The notes under the pieces were generated by a model that had not been told where the DNA came from, made no database searches, and was given only the letters and a program-made list of their open reading frames with translations. From Tieghemostelium lacteum (Eukaryota; Evosea; Eumycetozoa; Dictyosteliales; Raperosteliaceae), in contig LODT01000039.1 in assembly GCA_001606155.1 (NCBI GenBank), positions 372,001 through 436,000 on the forward strand: a DNA stretch of 64,000 nucleotides, written 5' to 3'. Below are positions 21,801 through 34,345 of this stretch, piece by piece (position 1 is the first letter of the stretch; every line of letters starts with the position of its first letter). Made by a program: the position numbers and the translations under genes.

Positions 21801-24604
21801 GAAAATTGAATTTATCAACTAAAGTATTTATTGGTGATAAAGAATGTGTAGTAAGCAATTATTATAAATCTGGTTTAGATGATATAATTATTTGCAATGG
21901 TGAATCTGATACTGGAGTTCAAGTTGTAACATTCCAAGATCCAGCATCTCCATTACCAGTTGAAGAAAGAGAAGTTGATATCATCTACTCATTCTATAAG
22001 CCAGTAATTGAACAGGTAATCAACTATCAAAACCTTATTCCAAATAGAGGGCTGGTAACTATCAAAGGTCAAAATCTACCAACTGATAATACTGCAGAAG
22101 TTATTGTATTATTGAGTGATTTCCCACAAGAAATTCAAGAAATCTCCACTCAAATTAATCCAGTAACCCAACAAAGCGAGAGTATAATTACATTTACTCC
22201 GCTTGGTGTAGGTACAGGTAATTTCCTAGAACTGATTATTGATGGACAAAGTACAGGTTTTATTTCAACTTGGAGTATTGATTTTAGAGAACCTGTAATA
22301 ACTGGTATCACCCCAACATCTGGTAACCCATGGAGTTTAGTAACTATCACAGGTCAACTCTATAACTCTGATTTGATGCTTTCCGATTTGTATTCATTTA
22401 ATTTGGTAAATGAAGAATATGATGATGAAGATGAATTCTCAATTGAAATTGTTGAATGGTTAGATGAGAATACAGTCGTTGGTATGGCACCTGAAAGATA
22501 TGGTCAAAATTTATATGTTAAAATGATTTTTGCCAACCAAATTGTATTTGCCAAAACAGTTAGATTCAGTTATCTCCAACCAGTTATTGATCACATGGTA
22601 CACGACAAATTCATGACTAATCAAAGTAATTACTTTTGGTTAGTAGGTAGAAATCTGTATCCAGATTTCTATCAAATTGTAGTCACTTTCCTTGATGATA
22701 CTTATGTCTCTGATTGTGTCGAAGAACCTGAACTCTATCCACAAAAAACACTGTTCTATGATGAAGAAGGTGAGTTATACACTGGAGGTATACCAACTTC
22801 TCAATTACCTAATGCCTATGACCCATATTTGGATTTGGATCCAATCTATAGAACAACTGTTGAATTCCAATCCTACATATGTCTATTTGGGTCTGGTATT
22901 GGTACAGGATTCGAAATGAACCTTTATATAAATGATGAACCTCTCTATTCTGATTTTTCAGTTGGGTTTGGTCAACCTACTGTATTGGAACTCACAGCTT
23001 CAAATGAAACTTTGTTCTCAACTAAAGGTGGTTCAATGGTAACCGTATATGGTGAAAACTTTGTTCCAAATGAGAATTTGAACCCTGGTGATGAATCTTT
23101 TGATGGTGGTAGAGATTATTCTAATGTCTTCATTAATGGTTTTGAATCACCAAATATTACATGGACCTCATCCATTGAAATTCAATTTGAAATTCCACCA
23201 GGTATTGGATACAATCTATCTGTTCAAATAATGGTTGGTCTACAATTCAACTATGATCATAACGTTACATTTTCATATGATAAACCAAAACTGCAAGAAA
23301 ACTCAAGTTATACAAGTCCAACTGTTGGTGATAAATGGATAACTATAACTGGTGATAACTTTGTTCCACAAGAATTAGCAACTAACCAAACTCTTTTGGA
23401 CAACTTAGGTTTTGAAAATTCAATTCGTATTGGAAATCACAGTTGTTTGGAGGTTAAATGGTTAGATAACCATAATGCATCTTGTAAAGTTCCACCAGGT
23501 ACTGGAAAAGAACTTTCAATCACTGTCACTGTTGGTAACCAAACCTCTGAACCCAACCAATTCTTCTCTTATGACCAACCAAATATCGTTTCTATTCTAC
23601 CTAATAGAGGAAGAAAATCCAACAACACTGTGATCACTATTAAAGGTGTCAACTTTGGATCCAATGCCAACGAATCAATTGAATTGGTATCTGTTTTAAT
23701 TGGTGATATTCAATGCACCAATGTTCAATATCTAACTTTACCAGTAGAACAAGGAGAAGAAGAGGAAAACTATGAGTGGATTCAATGCACAGTTCCATCT
23801 ATAACAACTGATCCTACACCAGAAGAAAATATTGTAAAATTGGTTGTAGTAAAAGTTAACTCTCAAATCTCACAAAACAATGATACAACATTCGAGTTCT
23901 ATGGTCCACCAAAACTTATATCAGTTTCACCAACTAGTGGTACAATTGATGGTGGTGTTGATTTAACAATTACTGGTAATAATTTCATAGAACACCAAGA
24001 TAATGATACCCTTAAAATCCAATTTAACGGTAAAACATTAGAATCAACTTCAATTAAAGAGATTAAAATGAACAAAATCATTTTTACAACTGTTAAAGGT
24101 GGTGGTAAAGATATTGATCTACATGTAATACTCAATCAACAGGAATCCAATCATAACACTCAGTATCATTATAATCAAGCATTGTTAGAGTCATTGTCAC
24201 CTTCTACCTCTGATAAAGATGTTCCAATGTTGGTCACATTTATTGGTAATGATTTAGGTTTGTCAGGTGACTTTGATGACCCTGTCATTCATTTTGGTGA
24301 TATTTTAACTGAAAATCAATGTACAACAGTAGTTGTGACATCCAGTCACTCATTGACATGTACAAGTCCAACATCAACTACAGTTGGTATTAAATCAGTT
24401 ACATTGACTTTCTATTCTCAAGAATCTAGTAATTCACTACAATTTGAATATACAGATGGTCAACAAGATACTACTTCCACTACTACAACACCACTTACAA
24501 CCACTCCAGTAATTGGTGGTCCAGTATCAAGTAACAGTACTTCAAACTCAACCACAACAACTACAACCACTTCATCTACAACTGGTGGTTTTGCACCTCA
24601 ATAA
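18870..24604 (+). CDS. secreted DNase II-like / TIG-repeat fusion protein
   Basis: Four exons: 18870-19034, 19117-19755, 19849-21186 and 21254-24604. All junctions are phase 0 and give 1830 residues. Residues 1-24 look like a signal peptide. Residues about 28-340 are a DNase II domain (YWYIRKLP, SALGRTID, YLLYNGLP, SKGILSFG, GFLIKHTLPGFP, YSHGNSFFCFSF, FDIKGDQSRFRVG). Both nuclease HxK motifs are altered: the first is YSK (112-114) and DHSKW is DQSRF (296-300), so it is probably inactive. Residues about 345-714 form an unrecognised domain. From about 870 on come multiple IPT/TIG repeats as in Tgr adhesion proteins, ending in a Thr/Ser-rich tail without membrane segment. A role in cell recognition or matrix is inferred. 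Confidence 0.75.
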
Positions 24605-24741
24605 ATCATTTGTAGGTGACAATTAAATAATCGAAAATGCTTATATTAATTTAAAATATTCAAAAAAAATAAATACATTTATTATTTGTTTAGGCAAACT
24701 TGGACATTGTAAATGGGTAAACTTAGCGTTACATTATTGAT

Positions 24742-25471
24742 TTACTTTCCAGCCAATCTGTCAAATCTGTGGATTTTGGCTTTGCAACTGGAACATGAGT
24801 GTTCAACATCTTTCAAAGAGTCAATTGCCAATGGAATTAAACAACAACCTAACCAACAACCGCAAATTAAGAGTAAAGCACAAATTAACCAACACATTGA
24901 ACCAACAACGTATTCAGTTTTGGTTGGACCTCTAGCATTGCAATGTCCACATCTGTTTATTAAAAAATAAAGAGTCAGTACAAAATGTCTAAGCCGAGTT
25001 TTTAAAAAAAAAAAAAATTTTCCAAGATCCACTTGACACGTATTTATAAATAGAAATCACTCCTTTACACTCCGCATTTTAACGGTGTTGATGATAAATA
25101 AAAGGAAGTTATTTACAAAAAATCATCTATTATAAACACAAAGTGATTGATGAAGACACATATATATATAAATTGAATACCTACGTAATATCAACTGGGA
25201 CTTCTAAGAATTTTGGAGCAGATTGAACAACAACTACATTTTGAGCCATGTATTGTGGTTGTGGGGCACCTTGTGGTGGTGGGTAACCTTGTTGTGGTGG
25301 GTAACCTTGTTGTGGTGGATAACCTTGTTGTGGTGGATATCCTTGTTGTGGTGGGTAACCTTGTGGTGGTGGTTGAGCATATCCTTGTTGTGGTGGATAT
25401 TGTTGATCTTGTGGTGGGTAACCTTGTTGTGGTGGTTGTTGTGAGTCAGTTGGTTTGTCTAAGTTTGTCAT
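24742..25471 (-). CDS. LITAF-domain membrane protein
   Basis: Two exons: 25471-25185 and 24952-24742, with a 232-nt intron (GTAGGT...AACAG). The product is 165 residues. The N-terminal half is made of YPPQQG-type repeats. The C-terminal half is a complete LITAF domain: CGHC (its Cys codon begins at the junction), [28 protein letters not shown] hydrophobic hairpin, [10 protein letters not shown] and CSSC. The four cysteines of the two CxxC knuckles bind zinc and the hydrophobic part inserts into the cytosolic leaflet of late endosomal or lysosomal membranes. LITAF/SIMPLE proteins act in endosomal sorting. Read separately, either exon would be a misleading ORF. Confidence 0.9.
25255..25452 (-). 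repeat. in-gene tandem repeats coding for YPPQQG-type units
   Basis: About ten copies of a 15-bp or longer unit (core GGTTACCCACCACAACAA on the minus strand) in the first exon of the LITAF gene. The opposite strand is therefore open by chance and rich in Val/Gly codons. Confidence 0.85.
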
Positions 25472-26220
25472 TATATTTATATATATTTAATATTTATTGA
25501 AAATATTAATTGCTAAGTGTAAGTGATACAAAAAAAATTATAAAAAGAAAAAAAAAAACAAACAAAGTTTTGATGTCTGAAAATATCTTAAGATTTGAGT
25601 TGTAGAAAAAAAATTTTAAAAAATCAAATTATTTTATTTTTTTAGTCGTTGTATAATATTGTGTAACCACCACAATGGTAAAATTCCTTGTTATTTAGGG
25701 GGTTGGATAGGGCATAAGGCATAAATTACAACTAAGCTTGATTCATCTAGTTGTAAGACCAAAAATTTACGTTTGTTTTGTAATTTTTTTTAAAAATAAT
25801 TTGTAACAACATTGTGTCCCTCCAATCTAAATATATCATTAATCTTTAATTAAAATTTAAATAAACAACAATTTTCTTTATTGACTATAGTTTTTTTGTT
25901 TTATACAGATAATATTAAATGAATTTCTTTCAATAAAATGTTGTTATTATTATATATATTATAATGTTTTTGGAACACATTTCCATATCTATTCATTGTG
26001 TTTTGATATATATTTTTACTTGTGTTTTTGGATTGTTTTTTTTTTGAAAAGAAGAGTTTGAGATGGGAGAAGAAGGAAGAGGTTATTTTCTAAATGTATA
26101 AGTTTTTGAAAATTTAAAAATATAAGTGTGTAGTTGTTGATAATTATTATAGGTATGGTGATTTGAAAATTGAAAAATGATATAAAAAAATAAACTATTA
26201 TATTTTTGTATTGAATGTGA
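25472..26220. other. gene-free stretch
   Basis: AT-rich DNA between the start of the LITAF gene and the end of Cdk5, both minus strand. It contains oligo-A and oligo-T tracts and no convincing ORF; a 72-codon Phe/Ile-rich minus-strand frame at 26016-26234 overlaps the Cdk5 end and looks like chance. Confidence 0.55.
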
Positions 26221-27099
26221 TTAAGAGGTACCATCTAAACCTTCAAAGTATGGATGTTTAAGAGCAGCTTGAGCTGTGATTCTTTGATTTGGATCGTATT
26301 GTAACATTTTGGAGAGTAAATTAAGACCTCTCTCATCAAGACCGTGAACAATAGAAGATAGAGAATGAGGTGGATGAACAGGGAAATCTGGTTTATATTC
26401 TGGCAATTCGGTAATGGATGGCCATGACTCTTCAGTTGGTGTACCCAATATTTTAAATATACGAAATAGTTGATCTGAAGTACCTGAACCTGGGAACAGT
26501 GGTCTACCAGATGCCATCTCTGCAAAAATACAACCAGCAGACCAGATATCAATAGGTGTACTGTATTTTCTGCTACCCAACAGAACATCAGGTGCTCTGT
26601 ACCACAAGGTGACAACTTCATGACTGTAGGTTCTAACTGGAATACCAAATGCTCTGGCTAGACCAAAATCAGCTAATTTCAATTCACCCTTTCTGTTAAT
26701 TAACAGATTCTGTGGTTTCAAATCTCTATGAAGTACTCTGTGGTCGTGACAGAATGCAACTCCTCTGAGAAGTTGATACATGAATGACTTTATGGTGGTC
26801 TTTGAAATCTCTCCTCCACATTCATCCAAGTACTTTTTGAGATCCTGATCGAGGTATTCAAATACCAATGTAAGTTTTCTCTCTGTGTGAATAACGTCGT
26901 ATAATCTAACTATATTTGGATGCTTTAGTTCCTTCAGAAGAGATATCTCTCTGATTGCTGTACATGGAACACCTTCATCCTCTGAATCCAATCTAATTCT
27001 CTTGAGTGCCACAATTTCACCTGTTTCTCTGTTTTTAGCCTTATAGACTATACCGTATGTACCTTCTCCTAATTTTTCAATTTTTGAGTATTTATCCAT
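26221..27099 (-). CDS. cdk5: cyclin-dependent kinase 5 (PCTAIRE-type)
   Basis: Single-exon gene of 292 residues. It has the complete CDK fold: [11 protein letters not shown] glycine loop with Tyr15, ALKRIRL lysine, the PCTAIRE cyclin-binding helix (45-51), [40 protein letters not shown] activation segment and [12 protein letters not shown]. The PCTAIRE helix together with RLDSEDEGV matches the dictyostelid Cdk5 (first described as Crp). In Dictyostelium Cdk5 affects growth, endocytosis and development. The activation segment has Ser where Cdk1 has the activating Thr, as usual for Cdk5. All catalytic residues are present. Confidence 0.95.
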   Translation of the reverse strand: MDKYSKIEKLGEGTYGIVYKAKNRETGEIVALKRIRLDSEDEGVPCTAIREISLLKELKHPNIVRLYDVIHTERKLTLVFEYLDQDLKKYLDECGGEISKTTIKSFMYQLLRGVAFCHDHRVLHRDLKPQNLLINRKGELKLADFGLARAFGIPVRTYSHEVVTLWYRAPDVLLGSRKYSTPIDIWSAGCIFAEMASGRPLFPGSGTSDQLFRIFKILGTPTEESWPSITELPEYKPDFPVHPPHSLSSIVHGLDERGLNLLSKMLQYDPNQRITAQAALKHPYFEGLDGTS

Positions 27100-27590
27100 T
27101 TTATCTCTGCTCTGCTTGATAGCAATAATAATAACCGTATATTATTATAATTTTTATAAGAGTGTGCTGTTTATTTGAATATTAAAATATATTCTATTGA
27201 CTTCCTATTTATAAAAAAAAAAAAACAAAAATATACAAATTTAATTTAAAAAAGAAGAGATATATTATTATTATCAAATAATTATAAATTTGTTTTGTAA
27301 GTTAACACCCTTTTACAAAATTAAAAAAAAGTAATAAAAAAAAAAAAAAAATTTTTTTATCGAGAGAATATTTAATTTCCATCAATTTTTATTTTATAAT
27401 AAAAACTATTTTTGTACCGAAATTTAAAAAGGCAAAATTGGATTACTTTGTGATTGTAGAATGAAATCATAAATCTTGTAAAATATAAATTTTATAGATT
27501 TCCCTACCAAAAGTCTAAATGATTGCAATCTAAGTGGTTACAGATGTTATAATAGGATATGACACCTTTTATTTAAAATATAAGTTTATT
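27100..27590. other. gene-free stretch
   Basis: 491 bp upstream of Cdk5 and downstream of the second TIG gene, both minus strand. It is very AT-rich with A- and T-runs (for example 27330-27355). Nothing further is visible. Confidence 0.55.
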
Positions 27591-30161
27591 TTAAAAGTAT
27601 GAAAAGGATTGATTGGGTTCTGATGATTGATTTCCAACAGTTAGTGTGATTGAAAGATTATTTCCTGTTCCTGGTGGAACTTGACATAGTGCTTGATTAT
27701 CACTTACCCATTGAATAGATAAACAATTTTGAGAACCAATTCGAATTGAATTTTCAAAACCTAAACTGTTCAAGAGAGTTTCGTTTTGTGATAATTCTTG
27801 AGGAACAAAGTTTTTACCACTTATTGTTATCCAATCATAACCTGAACTTGAGGTTGTATAACTTGAGTGGTGTAATATTGGTTTATCATAGGAGAATTTT
27901 ACTTCATTATCACTGTTATTTTGAAGACCAACCATTACTCGGACTGATAAATTTGAACCAATTCCTGGTGGAACTTCAATTTGAATCTCACTTGACGATT
28001 TCCATTTAATATTGGAAACTTCAATACCATTGATGAATACATTTGATATTTCTCTACCTCCATCTATAGATTCTTTATAAGGTTCATTAACATATTCACC
28101 CCTACCAACATATAAATTTCCTTTAAAAAATTCATTTGGTACAAAGTTTTCACCATTTAAAGTTATTGTGAATCCACCTTTGGTATCCAATAACTCTTCT
28201 TTTGGTTTCATTATTTCATTTACTAAAGGTTTACTGTATGATATTGTTGCAATTTCTTCAGAGTACCCTTTAAGATGTATCTTATTGCTTCCAATTCCAA
28301 TACCCATCCTACATAAAACAATTTCATTTTTGTTGTATTCTGATCCAGGTGTTTTTCTCGGTATTGGGGTATCAGTAAATCGTATTACATTATGGTTGAA
28401 AAAGTATTGGCTGCCATATGTATCAAATAAATCTACTCGGTCTATGTCATAACACTGAAGATGAATTGATGAATTAAAATGAATAAACTTTGATTTCAGT
28501 TGATGTCCATGCATATAAAAATAGGTAGATTCATTCGTCTTTGCTCTTGTACTATTATATTCTACCAAATCAACTCTAGACAATGGATTTCTAAATGAGA
28601 TATTTCTATTCTCCATTTCTATACCATCCAAGAACAATTTAATATCATATACCATACTTCTATTGGTGTCACCTACTTTTACAATAATAGTAGTGTCATT
28701 ATGTACATGTGTGGAGATTGGGCTATCCAATGTATACGGATATTCAACATATACAGGGTCATATCCTATTAAAATATAATACTTATCCCTAAACAGTTTA
28801 TGTGTGTTAAAATTTAAACCAGAGATAGTAAACACACTTTCTATCTCTCTTGTGTCAATTAAATTTGGGTAAATGTCAGTGATGGTAGGGTCAAGGAATT
28901 CAACATTCCAAGACATTATAGACCCACTTTGTATACCATCAATATCCAATTCAAGGTAGTTATGCTTTCCAACCCCATTTGGTGTAAATGTTATATAGGT
29001 TTCATTTTGTTGTGTTTCTTGATTGATTTCAGTGTAGATATCTTGAATTTTCTGATTGGTACCTTTTAGTTTTACAATAATGTTGGATGATATGTTGAGT
29101 TGGAATACGGGACTGATAATAGTGACCAGTCCTTTATTAGGTACAAGATCTTTATGATTTACCAATTCTCTTATCCATGGTTTATACAATACAAACTTAA
29201 AATTATTATAAAACAGAGTTTCTCTTAACAGTGTTGGATCAGTGAATTTAAACTCTTTTTCATGGTTATCAATATCACTTGAAACATTAAATTGACAAAT
29301 GATGGTGTCTTCATATCGAGATTTTGAATGTTCTTTTACCAAACATGGTTCATTATCCAATGACACATAGGTATTGAAATTCAAATTATATCCAGTAATT
29401 GTAATGGCTACAGTTGTATTTTGATTTGAAATTGGAGAGCCTAATGGTGAGATATTATTTACTAATGGACCCATTTTACATCTTCCAAAAAAGTCTTCTC
29501 GTTGGAAGATTTCTTCAGTTGCATTCGAAATAACTGAACATATCTGACGTTTATGTATTATCACTGCTGAATGTGTACCTGAAATTGGATTATAAATTAA
29601 ATATCCTTCTAGACCATAACCAAAGTTTTGGTAAGGTGAAAGTCCAGACATTCTTATTGAACATATATCTCTCCAAATTTCATGTGTTACCGATACTATA
29701 TCTTTAAAAGGATATTGACTACCATCTGGAAACTTTATAAAACAGTTAACATCGCCATAAGAATTGGTATATATATCTATATCATTTCTAAATGATTTTA
29801 AAGCCTCTTTCATTACATAGGCAGTTTCATTAAAACCGTTTTCATAGATTGAAGAATATAGATATTCTCTACTAATATCTTCAATCAATTGATCTGGACA
29901 TTGTCTTGTATGTTCACCAAATATTATAGAGCTACGATACTGTATTCAATTAAATAAGTAATTATAGTTAAAAATCATATCAAAAGTGTTCATACTATTA
30001 AACCTTACAGATTCAATTGGGGAAAATGAAAAATATTCATCAAAATATATACTTTTATAATCATTTTTATCACAAGATGGGTGGTAAAATAAAAATGAGT
30101 ATATAACTTGAGAACACAATAAAAGATAAACAATACTTAATAAATAAATGCTTTTAATCAT
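27591..30161 (-). CDS. secreted TIG-repeat protein (Tgr-like), without membrane anchor
   Basis: Two exons: 30161-30009 and 29939-27591, with a 69-nt intron (GTAAGG...ACAG) in phase 0. The product is 833 residues with a signal peptide (MIKSIYLLSIVYLLLCSQVIYS). Exon 2 begins YRSSII and corresponds to the last exon of the DNase II/TIG gene. It has the same cysteine-bearing N-domain (CPDQLIED, KRQICSVISNATEE, FGRCKMGPLVNNISP) and then TIG repeats from about residue 207, including VPPGTGNNLSITLTVGNQ. It stops at FSYF, where the paralogue reads FSYDQP and continues for about 350 residues. No GPI signal or membrane segment is visible. It may be secreted or a shortened copy. Tgr-class proteins act in adhesion and allorecognition. 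Confidence 0.78.
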
Positions 30162-30527
30162 TATTACTATATATCATCAAATGTGTTCAAAATTTTTATA
30201 TTTAAAATTTGAAAAATAAGATGAGTCACTACAAATATTCATCTTATTTGAAAATTCCTTGGAAATACAAATCTTAAAGAAATTCTATTCATTAATAAAA
30301 ATCTTACATTGAAATTTTATAATAATTTAATGAATTAAAATCAAATTTATTTAATTCAAAATAGATAAAGATGGAAATAGTTTTAACTAACTGGAAAATA
30401 AAAAAAATTAATTATCCCCTTTTTCACCTCTAAAACGACTATCGATTTCTTTTTTTTTTTTTTTAATTGTTTAGTTGTTTGATTTATATATTTTATGAAT
30501 TTAGATTAAAAAACCAATTCATCAAAG
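30162..30527. promoter_or_regulatory. divergent intergenic region
   Basis: 366 bp between the starts of the TIG gene (minus) and the ClC gene (plus). It includes a short inverted sequence around 30220-30250 (AAATAAGATGAG/ CATCTTATTT) and a T-run at 30450-30464. It presumably carries both promoters. Confidence 0.4.
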
Positions 30528-32547
30528 ATGAGTTTACAAAATAGACTTTCAAATATAAATTTTAATCCATTGGGTTTGGATTTGAACCCATTGGGTATAG
30601 ATTTTCAAAACCACAGAGATAGATTTGTGAATTTCTTTCAGAATGGTACTGAGGATCTAAACACTAGAATGCAAAATGTAGTTGGTAGACTACGTTCAAA
30701 TGAATACAGAAAAAAGATGACATCTGTTCTGTCAAAGATTAAAGATACCAAAGAATACCAGTCTACGAATAACACTGATTATGATGTTATCTTCGAATCG
30801 GTAGATATGTATTCTAATCTACAATCAGACCCCACATTAGACAAGGACGAAATTGATGTGGTTACAGATTTGTCTTCTTACAAAAAGAGATTTGCACATT
30901 GGTTGAAGATGGAGAGAATATCAACTATACTTTTTATACCTATTCTAGGTATACTCATTGCACTTATGGGTTTGTTATGCGACTTTGTTTTAAAGGAGTT
31001 AGATGCATTTCGTACTATGATTATGCCAAACTCACATAAAATGTACGATCCTATCGATGGTTTGGTTTTTGTAGGGTATAGCGTGGTGATGGCAACTATC
31101 AGTGTATGTTGTATCTCATTTATATCACCTTATGCTGTGGGTTCGGGTATTCCAGAGATTAAAAGTATTCTCTCTGGTATCAACCTCTCACGTGTACTTG
31201 GATACAAGACACTGTTGTCTAAACTCCTTGGAATGGTATGTGCAACAGCTGCAGGCCTGACAATTGGAAGAACAGGTCCTTTTATGCATGCCTCTGCAAT
31301 TATAGCACAACAAATGATGGGGTCAAAGTTTTTTTCAAATATTCGAAAGAATCAAATTGTTAGATACCAAATGCTCATTTGTGCATTGGCTGCTGGTGTT
31401 GTAGCTAATTTTGGTGCACCTATAGGAGGCCTGTTATTTAGTATTGAAGTAACAGCCACTAACTGTCTTTTTGGTAACCTTTGGAAAGGGTTTTTATGCG
31501 CAACTACCACAGCTGTTATATTCTATCTAACTAGACCTTGGATGGGCGGAGCAGCATTCTCTTCGGTCTACCACTTTGATTACGTACCTCAGGCATTTGG
31601 ATTGACACAATTGGCAACTTTTGTCTTTATTGGAATTGTAACAGGTCTCATCGGAGCACTCTTTGTGTTCTTATATGAAAAGATTGTTAGATTCCGTCTT
31701 AGATACCCAATACTGAAGCAATCTCGTATAGGTCTCGTTGCAAGTATTGCATTGGTATCTGCACTTGTTAACTACCTTGCAGGTCCACTTTGTAGAAAAC
31801 CCCTATCCTATGCAATGAAACAGTTTATTGGAAAAACTGAGCCACAGCCATACCTCTTTCCTGTAGATCCAACTGACGAAGATGACCCTCACAAGTTCTT
31901 CAACTTATTGGTATTCATTGGAGTCAAGTTATTCTTGACTTCTATTAATATTGTACTTCCAATTCCAGGTGGAGCCATCACACCATTTATAGTAACTGGT
32001 GCTGCGTTAGGAAGACTTTTTGGTGAACTTCTCCACTATCATCTAAACCTAAAAGCTATAGAAGCAGCAGGTTATGCCGTCATTGCCAGTGCAGGTTTGG
32101 TTTCAGGTACCATCAGAGCACTTTCACCTAGTATCTTTGTATTAGAACTCACAGGTCAACTATCACTACTCATCCCAGTACTCATATGTTCCATCACTGC
32201 ATCGGCCGTTGGAAACTTCTTTAATAGACCACTCTTTGACACTGCTTTGAAAATACAAAATCTACCATTTTTAAGTAGTTATAGATCAGAGAAAGTCTAT
32301 ACCATGACTGCCAAACAAGTTATGCGAAAGGACATAAATTTCCTCTCAATGAGATCCAATTGTAGACAACTCAAAGACTTTTTAGAAAAATTCAAATATT
32401 CTTTTATCCCCATTGTAGATTCCAATGAAAATATGTTACTCGTTGGTATTGTTGAAAGATCAAGTCTCTATTATTTATTAGAAACTCATATTGAAAAAAT
32501 TGAAACTCTCCTAGACGATTATAAACAACAACAATTATCATTATCTC

Positions 32548-32579
<32 letters not shown>

Positions 32580-33251
32580 AATAATACCGATATTAATAAT
32601 ATTAATAATAATAATAATGACGAAAATACAATTGAAACTATAATAATACCTAATGATAAACAAAATTTAGAAGACGACGAAGAGGATGAATATAATGATA
32701 ATGCACAATTACTGGGTAATAATAGTAATAATAGTTCATCTAGTAATAATAGTGATAGTTTTGAAATGGTAAAAAAACAAGATCAAGATTTAATGAAAGA
32801 AATTGAAGATGAAAATAAAGAGCATCAACCAAAAATAGAAGAAGACGAAGAAGAAATTGATTTAGATGATAATCAAGAAGGTATACCATTAGTAAATGTA
32901 GATCATGAATCAACATTAAGAAAACGTAATATAAATAATAATAATAACGATGAAGGTAGTAGTAGTAATAATAATAATAATAACAATAATAATTTTGAAA
33001 TATCAATGGGAAGTTTAGAAAATCTCAAAGGTGAAAATGTTTGGGGTGATCATATTTTAGGTGATATTATTAATAGTGGTGAAGTTGCATTACTTATGGA
33101 TTTGGCACCTAGCCAAATACCAGATTTAACTCCATTGAATAAGGTATTTCATTTATTTACTATGTTGGGTTTAAGTTTTACATATGTGACATCTCTTGGT
33201 AAACTAGTTGGTGTCATTACAAAAACTGATTTAATAGCTAAGGAATTATAA
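30528..33251 (+). CDS. ClC-family chloride channel with CBS domains
   Basis: Single-exon gene of 907 residues. It has the ClC membrane domain at about 130-585 with selectivity motifs GSGIPE (205-210), GRTGP (247-251) and GGAITPF (481-487). A first CBS domain follows at about 595-655 and a second at about 845-907. They are separated by a long Gln/Asn/acidic insert. Two residues stand out. The gating glutamate of GK/REGP is Thr249, and the proton-glutamate position is Val308 (FSIEVT), as in channel-type ClCs. This predicts a passive chloride conductance without proton coupling, comparable to ClC-K, which also lacks the gating glutamate. It probably sits in an internal or plasma membrane. Confidence 0.92.
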
Positions 33252-33488
33252 TAGTTCCCACAATAAATATCCCACATATTCACAACTATTTATCAAAATT
33301 AAAAAAACAAAGAAAATAGTGTTAAAGGTATTTTTTGCCACATCACAACTTCATAGGAATATATTTCCATATTAGCAAACTTAAAAAAATAGGTGATTTT
33401 ACAAATCTCCCTCTCATTTTTGAATTTTTTTTTTTTCTATTTTTTTTATCATTTTGCATTGATCACACACAATATAGAGATTATAGAT

Positions 33489-34345
33489 ATGTCACAGATA
33501 TTACATAAAAAACAACTGTTTAAAAAACAAATAGATGAATCATTAAAACCATTTGAAGAGAGTATAAAATATTTTAGAAATGTACTTCTGTGGAAAAGAC
33601 CATATGATCTCATAGTTTTCTTGATTGTCATTACTGTTCTCTCTAGATATATAACCAGATTTTCATTTACAAATTTGACATTTGTTTTTCTTACCATTTC
33701 AATTATTTTAATTATACAAACTATATTAATGAATCTAAAATTTTCAATTGTTTCAAAGGTTTTAGTAAGTACTGATGTTTATTGGAAATGTGGTGGATTG
33801 ATACTAATATATTTTAATATTAATAGCCAAGTCAGGGTACTACAGAAGATTATAATGAAGTTATAAATCAAATTGTTGCTTTGAGATTTGAATTAAGTCA
33901 TGTAATTACAGAATTGGATAGATTCAGACAAATTTCAACAACTAGATTTAATATTCAGTCGATAATCATTTGTTTAGTATTGGCATATTTTACACAAATG
34001 ATATCAGGTTATAAACTATCCATGATATTTGTTTATACTACTCTTTTACTTCCAGGTCTTTTTTATAATAGAAATAGATATGATATCATAAAGAATAATA
34101 TGGCAATGATTAAACCATTTTTGGATCAACTTTACAATACTGTAATGAATCTCTACAATTCTATTGTAAATAAACAGCAACCTATTCAAGTACCATCTCA
34201 ACACCAAAATATCATTCCAAATAATAATATCAACACCTCATCCAATGCAACTAAAGTTACTACTCAAGGGGAGAACAATATGAATACTTCTTCCTATGGT
34301 ACATCTTCAACAATGGAAGGTTCAGTTTTAAAGAAAAGATTCTAA
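33489..34345 (+). CDS. ARL6IP1/reticulon-like ER membrane protein
   Basis: Two exons: 33489-33764 and 33827-34345, with a 62-nt intron (GTAAGT...AATAG). The product is 264 residues. The start is taken at MSQILHKKQ; the frame extends upstream without a better start. Two hydrophobic hairpins are visible, at about 38-80 after NVLLWKRPYDL and at about 140-180 ending TTLLLPGLFYNR. The WxRP entry and the TxLLLPGL exit match ARL6IP1 and reticulon-type proteins that shape ER tubules. The last 65 residues are Asn/Thr/Ser-rich. The assignment rests on hairpin layout and these two short motifs. Confidence 0.68.

Noticed and set aside
25213-25500. Plus-strand Val/Gly-rich ORFs
   Set aside because: They are the antisense of the YPPQQG repeats in the LITAF gene.
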